Source of the DNA: Nymphaea colorata
Taxonomy: Eukaryota > Streptophyta > Magnoliopsida > Nymphaeales > Nymphaeaceae
Direction of reading: 5' to 3'
NCBI RefSeq assembly: GCF_008831285.2
Contig: NC_045149.1
Span: forward strand, 5,323,500-5,387,499
Length of the DNA: 64,000 bases
Part shown: positions 23,751 through 34,400 of the stretch, piece after piece
Layout: each line of letters opens with the position of its first letter
How positions within the stretch are numbered: the first letter of the stretch is position 1
Made by a program: the position numbers and the translations under genes
Notes under the pieces: model-generated
Databases searched by the model: none
What the model saw: the letters and a program-made list of their open reading frames with translations, nothing else
Told to the model about the DNA's origin: nothing

Positions 23751-26700
23751 TGTAACGGTCGGCATTGCAGGTCAGGTGGGATCACGGTCCAGACCTGGAT
23801 CCAATTTCCATCGCGTGAGAGGAGCCCGACGCAGGGCCCTCCTTCTCTGTCTTCCTCTTTGCCTCCCTCTTTGTTGCGCTCTCAACCCACAAGTGAACAC
23901 CTGACGCAGAGAAGAAGAAGGCGGAGGATAGTGCAACAGTGAAGGAAGGGGACGGCAGCGGCGGCGGCGCACAGGTGAGCTGCCGGTCTCTCCCTCTGTC
24001 TCTTCTTTCTTCTTCTTCTTCTTCTTCTTCACCGCACCTTTCCCTCCCTCTACTGGTCGTCTCTCTCTATCAGTGCCCTCCTTCTGCCCGCTCTCTCTCT
24101 CTCTCTCTTTCTGCTCGAGCTCTCCCCGCGTCTCTTCTGTCTCCATCTCCCCATTTTCCACTGATTTCCTCTCTCTACCTATCTTTCCCCTCTGTCTGAA
24201 CTCTCTCTACCAGTCTCCCCACTCTTTCAACGCCCTCTCTCTCACACGCTCTTTCTCTTCTCTACTCTCTGATCTCACTACTTGCACCCCCTCCTTACCG
24301 CCAGCCTCCTCCCACTCACATCTCTCGTGTTCTCTCTCTCGTTTTCAACCTTCCTCTCTCTTATTGTCCCCTACCTCCTCCAACCAAACCATCCCTCTCA
24401 ACCGAACCTCATTCTCACAACCGAATGCCTTCTTTTTACAGCAGACCCCTCTTTGGATCTATCTTTCACTAAACCTCACCCTATTTATTGCTATTTGGTA
24501 GGTTTGCAGCTTGGGGACGCATCTTTCCCCTCATACCAGTGAAGTGAAGGTGCTGGTAGCGACGGCATTTTGTGATTTTAGCCGTTTGAGATCAATCGAA
24601 TATTTGAAGTGGCTGCCAAGAGCACTGCAGTAGTTTGGACTCTAAAAGTGGGGTGAGCGAGGCCTAATCGAGCCTAAATTGTTTAATATTCTATATTAGC
24701 ACATGTATAATTATTGACTGCTTAAGATTGGAAGATTTAGAATGCATGTTAGCGGCGTTGCTATTTTGGGGAAAGCCTAAAACTATTTTGAGAAGGACGA
24801 GCATCTTCGTGTATAATTATCTTTCTAGCATGATTGGTTAATTTTCGAAGTGATTAGAAAGCATGCTAGAGATTTGGTGTGTTTGAGAAGATGTAGGACC
24901 CTCATTACCAACACGTGGCACACGCTATTGTCGATATGCATATTACGTTGTTGGTTGGGAAAAAATATGTAAGTTGGTAAGCTTAATTGCAGGGTTGACG
25001 CCTCAACTTGTAAAGCAAGTGAGAAGCGTATTAGTGATTGGTTGAATCGAAAGCTCAGAACATAAATCATTTGGTCACAACCTCTAGGAGTTGGAAAGAA
25101 ACCTTTTGGAGGGCTTTGTGGGCCGATACTACCTGTCGGCACCCTTTTGAGGCGATGACATACCTCAATGATTATGTTTCATACTTGTATAGATTGTACA
25201 GCGATATGAGTAGAGAACTCATCACTTGATTATGTTTGCAGGTACATCAGGCACATCTAGTAGACCTTGAGCAACAAGACTTGAAGCTCAAGGCATTTTA
25301 GGTGTTTTATCGACGCGCGACAGGTATGGCTGTATTCCAGGCAAATCCCTGCCTGAGGCTAACTTTTAAATGTGTGTTTTCAGGATCGTTGGATGTTATG
25401 ATTGTGATGTGATTGAATGAATGTATGCATGAGAATTGAATGCTTATGTGATTAGTTTTATTTTTAAAATTACTACGCAATTCCATATGCATGTTAACAA
25501 TGTTAACTGCTTAGGACATATGAGGTGGAGTATCGAGTCGAGCATCTCCTCGAACCCCAATTGTGCATTAAAAAACATCTTAGAATGATAATTGCCTAGA
25601 ACAGCTACTAACCAATCACGGATCGAGACTACTCTCTGTGGTTTGATTAAGTTTTGAAAGATGTGACTGATGTGTGTGACTAATGTGAATGTTGTGATAT
25701 GTGGCACATGCATTGTCGTGGACATGAATGAAATTGAAGGATAGTTGTACCTGTATTGTTATTACGGCTAACTAAGAATGTTAACTATATGTGTAGCCCT
25801 CGTATGGAGGTAATTAGAGGTATGAGTGCACTTGCGAAGTGAACCAACTTCAGGAGCTAGGCGGTCATTTTGTGAATGTGCTTTCATAACGATAAGTAAA
25901 AAAGAATAAGAGATGAGAGACCAATGGATTGTGGCTATGTGTTTGAGAGATGTCCCGCTTTCGCCACCGGTCTCACCTGCTCGCAGTGCAGGCGGTGCAA
26001 AGCCTCAAGGTACCGTTGTGTGATGTGCTTGAAGCATTGGGCTCCCGCCTTCCCAAACTGGGTGTCCTAGGAAAGGCTGAGCAACTCTCCTTGGAATTCA
26101 CACATCCATAGATGATTGTTCTTCCACTACAGCGTGAATAGATCCATATCATGTCAGGCCACTATAGAGGTTGTCTCCCGACTGTAGGTCGCTCGCGGTG
26201 TGCACGTGTTTGTGTTTGTACTAACATGAACTGTCAATTCACTAAAGATAATGTAAATGAAAATAATGTAAATTAAATGTATGTGAATGAAGTGAATGTG
26301 ATTGTTAAATGTGTTTTGTGTAGTCATTGAAAAGCATTTACATGTCGTGGTATATGTGAGGGGCCTTCTTGACAAGTCATGTGACTATATGCCCTATCAC
26401 GACATGATAGTGATTTGCTTTCGTAATTGTTTATGGTAGATTTGAGCCCTTACCTAAGAGGATTAAAGAATTATCTGGGATGTTGCCATACTATGTGGCT
26501 AAGCCTTTAGTTGTTTTATCTTTTTCAGGTTTTGGCAGACCCAAAATAACAGATTGATCAAATGACTCTACTCAGATCCTACTGTGGAGGATTTGGGTCT
26601 ATTGTAGTGTCGGCGCATCATATTTTTTTATCTTATTGATGTCTTGTTCTTGTTAGGCATCAATGTAATGGTTTTAGAACATTTTTGTCATATGTATTAT

Positions 26701-26873
26701 TGAGAAAATATAATGTGATTTTGCATGGACTGAACGTATCATATAATGGAAAGTTGCCCCATGTCTTTGAATTGCATAGCTCCTCTCCTTTTGAATCATT
26801 GTGTCGTTGCACTTCAATGTTTTATATTTTAACAAAAAAAATAATTTGAGGGTCAAAGGGTTGGGGTATGACA
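23751..26873 (+). repeat. 3' LTR of gypsy C
   Basis: About 3123 bp. Compared with the 5' LTR it has extra sequence at about 24600-24710 and lacks the 135-bp duplication. It ends GGTATGACA before the second CTTAG. Confidence 0.93.
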
Positions 26874-26878
26874 CTTAG

Positions 26879-27154
26879 CCTGGCCGTTATCGAGGTATAA
26901 AAGACACGACGTCCGGACAGGGGCAGGGGCTGCTTCAGCAGGCCTACCTACCTTGGGTTGAAGGGGCTTCAACTCCAATGTGTCTGTAGAAACAATGGAC
27001 TAGCCATCAAGGCAACTGTCTTAAAAAATTTGTACTTGTGCTGGTATGGTGTTGGATTTCATTTATGATAGACCAGTCTTTGCTTGGAAAGGCAATGAGC
27101 TTAAGCAGCTATAGTATCATCACAAAGCAACAGGCAGCAAAAGTTCTCCCACTT
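26879..27154. other. Downstream flank of MSH4
   Basis: 276 bp between the gypsy C target duplication and the MSH4 stop codon. On the minus strand this is the 3' untranslated and downstream region of MSH4. Thus gypsy C inserted only about 0.3 kb beyond the MSH4 stop. No polyadenylation signal could be fixed with confidence. Confidence 0.5.
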
Positions 27155-28466
27155 TCAACCAGAGAGCTTCCCGTTAATATAGCTTTCCTTGAGATTCTGC
27201 AATGCTTTCAGGACCCCATCCTGATCCTGGTTTGAGTACTTCAAGCATATAAGCCTCTGCAAGAGTCGGTAGTCCAACCAAATTGAATGATATTGTATGC
27301 AGTTCTCTTCCATTCTCAAAGCTTCCTGTCAAATTAGCAGCTGTAGTTTGTAAATAATATCAAAAATTAAAGTTCAATCCGAGTTTGAAATCTACGGATA
27401 CTTGTCGGAATTGAAACCAGATTCCATTTTGTCCTCTACAACACCAAATTGTACTGGAACTGCCTATAATTCAGTGTCTCAGACGAACCTGAGATAAACA
27501 CCTATACATTTTAACTCAGGGAACGACCATTCTTCACATCTTACCGAGAACTAGCCAGCTAATGTAGGAATTGGACCCAAACTAAGCTTGCCAAATCCTT
27601 TAAAAGCTGTCAAATGGATAAATCAATGGTCGGATAGTACTCCTGAAGTCTCTTAAGCCAGTCTGGCGCTAAGGTAGAAATGGGAGATGATCTGATACTG
27701 ATAAAACACGGGATGTGAATATCTAAATCAGAAGCTATTCTTGGGAACAAGTAAAGAGAACAATCAAATGAAAGGAAAGAGATGGCAGTCACAATCAGAA
27801 TCACAATGTTTTCAGCCAACGTGTCTCTAAGGGCTTCATTTGAATGCAGAACGGAAGGACAAGAATTGTTTTGTCTTAAAGGAAAGGACAAAATATTGAT
27901 AGGGTAAAAGGTAACTGCCGAAGGAGATCCAATGTAACAGAAAATATGGAGGAAATTTGCTTAAAAGAACCAACACTTTGGGACGGAATTTCTGGGAGTC
28001 TTTTGTGTGCCAAAAATGATGTCTAGGGGTGGAAGAACTTTGACCTTGTCTAACTTCAATTCATTCTGCAATTAAAAGGGAAAAAAAAGGATAACCAGGA
28101 CTTCCATCTAAACAGAAATTGTGAAACTCAGTACCTTCTTCATGATCTTCGTGGTTATGTTGCTTGCTACCTCAATCACTGAATTTGGCAATCCAGCCAC
28201 CCCAGCCAAAAGAAGGCCATAGTATGGTACATCATGAGGCCCATCCATTAATCGAAACTGGTCCCCAAGATAATTCATGTCATTCACGAGGCAACATTTA
28301 GGGATATCTTAACACTAACAAAACCAAGAACATCATAAATAGAGAAACCACCTGGAAATCTAATCGACCATTCTTCACATTGACTTGAAAATGCAAAACC
28401 TTGACATTGGGATACAGGGTCACCAATTCAGTGAGTTTCTCCATGTGTGTAGCAAATATGGTATAA
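27155..28466 (-). CDS. MSH4: MSH4 last three exons (C-terminus)
   Basis: 28466-28352 encodes [11 protein letters not shown] and [12 protein letters not shown]. 28257-28135 encodes [20 protein letters not shown], the end of the MutS ATPase. 27325-27155 encodes the helix-turn-helix-like tail used for dimer contacts ([30 protein letters not shown]) and the TGA stop at 27155-27157. Introns are 94 and 809 bp. Confidence 0.94.
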
Positions 28467-31400
28467 CTGTAATCCGAAACACCATTCTGCATTAATTCAT
28501 AAAGAGAACTAAAAAGCAAATTTTGGCCATAAAAACACAACCTTTTCAGGAAAGGAAAAATAAACCAAAAGGCATCAAGCAACATTGACTTGTGACAGAC
28601 ACCACCTTTTACATGCATCTCAAGCCAGGTAAATGAAAATGTCCAGTTCATGATTGGATTTTACAGTTTCATATCCAAGCTGAGGCTGCTCTTATTGAGC
28701 TCAAACATGGTTTGAGGTTTTGAACTTAAGCTCGAAGTTGGCCTGAGCTTGGCTCAGCTGAGCCCAATCAGGATGGAATAAAATAAATATTTTACTTTGA
28801 TATACAAAAACCCGAAGTGCTGATTGCAAAACTGGAACTTGTGTCTCTCCCTTCATATAAGGAAAAGGAACGAGTTATCAAATACCAACTTGCAGACAAG
28901 GATGAAGAGAATATACATATACCATATCTCACGAGCCTATTCAAGCTTACATAGCTTGAGTTAGGGCTTCTTAAGTTTAGCTAATGTGTGATGCTAGCCT
29001 CACGTGCCCCATTGAGCTTGACTTTGTCTATTTTATCAGTTGAGCCCAAGTGAAAATCATGCAACATGACACAATGTGCATTTGTATACATATTTGCAAC
29101 CTACCAGAGGACTGGTGTCACATCCAAATTCTAAAAAGAGGATTTGTTATGTCGAACATGACAAAGCCAGCCAATTTTCTCACTCATTCTTACTGTCCAG
29201 GGGAATCATAAGTGTTAAAATAGGTGGTCCTATGCAATATTTAATAGTTAGGAGTTCTTTTTAAACATTTCTCTATTTTTGGTTGATGTTATTTGTAAGT
29301 CTACTGCTGCCCTAATCTCTTTATTAGTGAGATTAGGGTTAGTTGATAAAAAGATTTTCTCTCTCTAAGACTGCCGACTGTAACATGGTATCAGAGCCAG
29401 CATATCCACCCTTCTTCGTCGGTGGCTGACATGACTTTCCAACGGCCTCTTCTTCTCTTCTCTCTCCCATCTCTTCCCGCCTCTTATCTTACTTCACTAT
29501 TCTTCCTCTCTTCTCTCTGCTAATTGGGAGATAGTAGGTGTTAAAGCATAAGATTTTCGGATCTTCCATCTAAATCCAAAATCGCGACGTTCTATGTCCT
29601 CGTAATCTACGTTCTTGTAAACTGTGTTGCAGTATTTTATGTCCTTGTGATATGTGAGAAGTGGCCTAGGATTCTGCAATTGAAGAATCTATTAGGATTC
29701 AACAATTGTAACTGATTGAGTGTATTATAAATATAGGCCATGTAGACCATCCTAGTCACGGCCTCTTCTCTTCAGCGTCTCCCTGTCTCATTCTCTCTCT
29801 CTATCTTCCTGCATGAATACATATTTTTAGTTACACATTATTAGTGCCAGATTTCTATCAGTAGGGCAGCATGGAAGGGGAACCTAATCACACGTGAGAG
29901 GTATGTGTAATTAGGTTCACAAAGTGGATGTGGTGGAGCATGAGCAACTACGTGGAGTTGTGTTGGCAAGTTCTAAGTCACATCTTGGCTCGTGGAAGAG
30001 TGGCTACACGTGAAACATATTCTTATCAGATTTTTTTTGACTGACTATGGAAAAGTGGCTACTAGTTGGGTATAGTCTTATCAGATTGATTGTCTTTCTT
30101 AGCTGCATATGTGGATTCTAGCAAGCAATGGTATGAAGCCTACTACGTGGGAGTTTGGTGGACTGATTTACTGAACAACAAGTTCATAGATTTTTTTTAA
30201 GTACTTTTATTGATGCTGAAAATTCTGCTACCTAGACCCTCTCAAGTTAATTGTTGTGATTGGTGGACTGATTTACTGAATAGCAAGTTGATAGATATTT
30301 TCTTTAAGTACTTTAATTGAAGTTGAAAAATTCTGCTGCCTAAATCCTCTCAAGTTCATTGCTTTGCACTATACTCTTGATTTTATTAATGTGCGGCCAG
30401 ATTAAGGTCATATTGTCCAGTCTCGCATTATGGCTGATGAAGACAAGACAGAGATGCAGTATGAGCATAAGAACACAGGCAATCCCTTTCCTTATTGCTC
30501 TACTATAAAGTTAGATGGGTCTAATTATGAGATTTGGTCTCGTCTATTTATGATGCCTGTGATTGGACATAAGAAAGAGCAAGTTATAGAAGAAAATGAG
30601 TCTGTGATGAAGAGTGAAAAATATAGTATAGAGAAGAAAGATAATAATATTGTCATGTCATGGATCATGAAAAGTATGTAACCATATATTACATCTATTA
30701 TTGCATACTATACCTCTGCCAAACAGATGTGGGATTTTCTAAAACAAATGTACTTTAATGAAAAGAATGTCAAAAAGATCTTGCAGGTGGAGGAGGAATT
30801 ACTTAATTTGCGACAGGGTGATCAAAGTCTTGCTCAGTACTTCACTTCCATCAAGTCAATCTATGAAAGACTAAAAACACTACATCCTCCATGTCCCACA
30901 TGCCACAAGACTCATGGTGAACAGTTTATGGTGGCAAAGTTTCTACAAGGGCTCTCTCCCGAATACACAGTAGCAAATGCATAGATGTGGACTGGAGCAG
31001 ACATTTTTGACCTAGCTGAGGCTTATAACAGACTCAGTCGTCTTACTGTGACCCTTTCTCAGCCTTCCATTGATGCTCATGCCTTTGCTTTGGTGGCTTC
31101 AGGAGGTCGTGGAGGTAGTTTATCCAGGAGGAGGGGTAGAAGCCGAGGGTCAGGAGGAGGTTGTGGGAGATTCTGATGTATTTACTATAGGAAAATAGGC
31201 ATTTGGAAGACAGATGTTGAGATAAGCATGGTCATCATTCCTACATCCTTAGGCAGAGGTGTTGCATATGAGCAGGGTAAGAATTCATTACAGTTTCCTA
31301 TTGGATCTATCCAAGCAGCTTCATCAATAATAGAGAGGACTTACTCTTTGTCTTCTTCCCGTCCTGAGACTGTGACAGTGAATATCAACAAGTCAGAATA

Positions 31401-34400
31401 TAAGTAGTTCTTAGGACATATCTATTCAGTCATCGGCCTCCATAATTATGATAAATAGTGTTATGTTTGCTAATACTGCTCCACATGATATAGGTACTAC
31501 TTGGATTATTGATTCAGGGGCATTGAGGCACTTTTGTAATAGACCTTCACTATTTACCTTGCTCCACACATTACCTTAGACTTGTCAAGTGAAACTTGTA
31601 GATGGCAAATGGCCTCCTATTATGGGTTATAGAGATGTAAACATTTCTTAATCTATGACAATTCTTAATGTGCTATATATATATAACACCCCAAAAATTT
31701 AGTCTCGTATTAAAGATTGTGGAGGATCTTCAAGGGCTTATCAAGGGGGTTATTAAGGGGGTTATTGAATAGATGGTTGTCCTAGTTCATAGCCTTTTTA
31801 GCCTTTTTGAGGCTGGAATTGAAACTGCTAGGGAGCGGGTTGGGATCCGCCGAATCAAGGGCCCAAACCTAAAAGCGGGTCAGGTTGTTACAGTGGTATC
31901 AGAGCCAGTTCTCAGACCTAAGGGCCCACACGCGCAGGCGCGTGTGCCTTAAGGGGGGTGGATTGTAACACCCCAAAAATTTAGTCCCATATTAAAGATT
32001 GTAAAGGATCTTCAAGGGCTTATAAAGGGGGTTATTGAATAGATGGTTATCCTGGTTTCTAGCCCTTTTGAGGTTGGAACTGAAACTGCTAGGAGGCGGG
32101 TTGAGATCCGTCGAACCAAGGGCCCGAGCCTAGAAGTTGGTCTGGTTGTTACGATATGCTCCTGAGTTTTCCACTAATTTTTTATCAATTGGACAATTGA
32201 CTAATGACTTACATTGTCGTGTTACATTTGATTCTGGTTTATGTTCATTTCAAGACTTGCAAACTAGAAAGACAATTGGTAGAAGCTATGAGCAAGGGGG
32301 CATCTACATCTTGTCTCGTTCTCTAGGTTTTGTAGCCTCCATGACTTCTTCATTTTCCTCATTCTAGTGGCATCTCATACTAGGTTGTCCATCTGTTTCC
32401 AAACTCCGTGACTTACTTCCTCATCTATCAGTACTAGAATCATACCAGTGTGAAGCTTGCCAACTTGGCAAGCACACCTGTAGCAATTATTCAACTTAGT
32501 TTGTCCAGTTGTGGACTATCTGATCTTCTTCATATTGATGTGTAGGGTCCTAGCAAAGTTGCTAGTAGGTCTAGATTTTGTTATTTCCTTATCATTGTTG
32601 ATGATTATTTTCAAGTCACTTGGGTTTTCCTTTTGAAAAAAAAGTCTGAAGTCATATGTACTCTCAAGAACCATACTATTGAAATAAAGACCAAGTTTGG
32701 TATTCTTGTCAAAAGCATTCGCACTGATAATGCTCTTGAGTTCAAGGCAATCTACCTTAATGAAATTTTACTCTGATAATGGCATTTTCCCACAATTTAC
32801 TCATCCCATACCTCCCATCAAAATGGAGTAGCTGAGCGAAAACATCACCAACTTTAAATGTAGTGTGTTCCCTAATGCTTCATGTTCATTTACCTGCATA
32901 TTTTTTGGGAGATGCCATCTATAGAGAAGTAAAATACACATTGAAGACGAATAACGTGAAAAACCCTCGACTCGAGGGAAAAAACCACGGTGGAGATGAT
33001 TCTAGCACCCACTAGCTGCCGGTCTCTCTCTCTTTCTTAATTTTCATTAACACTTCATGTTAGAATACCGTGTAATAGGGAACTGGGTCCGGATATGGAC
33101 CCGGTACCCATGGGCGCGGGAACCGAGGACGGGCTCAGTTCCCTAGGCGGATCTCTCTTCCTCCCTCTTTTATTCTAATCACTTATTGTAATTGTTGATT
33201 AAGTGAATTAAGATTTCTCTCTCCTAGGGTTGCGGTTTTGCCCCTAGGTTAGAGCTTCCCTGTGGTTTTTCACCTCGTTCTGAGGTTTTCCACGTAAATC
33301 CTGTGTTTGTTTTCCTTTCTCTTCTTCCGCTGAGTATTTCTACACTTCAAAATAGGGTTACACAAGTTACTTAAAAGGACGCAACATGAACGGTGGGTCA
33401 AATAAGGTCCAGACCCGAACCCAAACATGCATAACATGTCAACACCATCCTCACTGCTTGTTACTTAACCAACCGTTTACCCTCATCCTCCATCGACAAC
33501 CAGGTTCCCATTAAATTTGTGTACCCACAATGACCTTTGTTCCCAATCGCTCCCAAAATATTTGGTTGCACATACTTTGTTCACATCCTTGGGCCTACAC
33601 GTGATAAATTGGTCGCTCAAACAATTAAGTGCATCTTTATTGGCTACTCCAAAAATCACAAAGGTTACAAATGCTTTAACCCTTGGACTCAAAATGAGTA
33701 TATGATGTCACATTCTTTGAGTCTCAGCCTTATTATAATTCTTCCTATCTCTACTGAGATGTCGCAATCATCAGACCCAGTACCTATCCTTCCCATTCCG
33801 TTGGAGTCATTCCCATGTGAGTCTCCTTCTAGTGAGTCACCTTCTGGTGTCTCCAAGTTTCGTGATCCTCTATTGGTCTACACACGTCGACAGGACCCAT
33901 CTCATGATCATTCCCCAACTTCTTCTTAAGAGGTAAGTACATCTAAGGTGAGTATACCTAGTTCATCTAACCCCACTATAGAATCATAGATATATCTAAG
34001 CCCTGTCAGGACTTACCTATTGCTCTTCGCAAAGGCAAGCGACAATGTCCTTTGTATCTCATTTTTCATTTTGTTTCTACTGACAGTGTTGGTAATTATT
34101 CAAGACAAGAAGACAGGAAGTCTACCACAATATTCGACAATGTCCTGCTCAATCGAAGACAAGAAGTCTACCACAAGATTCTGTGAATTTGTGGGAGGCA
34201 ACCTTCTATCTTGGAGAAGCAAAAAGCAAGGTATGGTGTTAAGATCTAGTGCAGAATCTGAGTACAGGGCTATAGCTCAAACTGCTGCTAAAATGACTTG
34301 GGCTAAATTCATGCTATGTAGTCTAAGTGTATCAATTCTTCTTCCCATGAGGATGTATTGTGATAATAGGACAGCCATATACATTGCAAATAATCCAATT

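Larger units (their letters stand above)
15824..26873 (+). mobile_element. Ty3/gypsy retrotransposon C with very long LTRs
   Basis: 11.05-kb element with LTRs of about 3.2 kb (15824-19022) and 3.1 kb (23751-26873), both TG...CA. The target duplication CTTAG is at 15819-15823 and 26874-26878. Domain order (gag, protease, reverse transcriptase, RNase H, integrase, then a chromodomain-like tail) and the multi-kilobase LTRs fit the Tekay/Del group of plant chromoviruses; that assignment is by family knowledge, not alignment. In the first 165 bp the LTRs differ at roughly one base in eight by eye, so this is the oldest complete insertion here. The coding region has many stops. Confidence 0.95.
31682..32153 (+). 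mobile_element. TRIM-like miniature LTR retrotransposon inside copia D
   Basis: 472 bp. Direct terminal repeats 31682-31892 (211 bp) and 31964-32153 (190 bp) flank a 71-bp interior. The right repeat begins TGTAACACCCC; the left has TATAACACC. Each ends GGTTGTTAC plus one base. The interior has a tRNA-iMet primer-binding site (31894-31906) and a polypurine tract (AAGGGGGGTGGA, 31951-31962), but no protein code. This is the defining layout of terminal-repeat retrotransposons in miniature. It interrupts the protease-to-integrase coding of D, which resumes in homologous sequence at 32154. Flanks are TA-rich, so the duplication can only be given as roughly ATAT. The left repeat has a 12-bp internal tandem copy absent from the right. 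Confidence 0.9.

Noticed and set aside
27610-27891. 93-codon minus-strand frame between MSH4 exons
   Set aside because: Located inside the last intron, flanked by perfect exon junctions that skip it, and without similarity to MSH4.
29386-29398. TGGTATCAGAGCC repeats as tRNA gene fragments
   Set aside because: Each copy sits directly after an LTR and has no cloverleaf around it. They are primer-binding sites.
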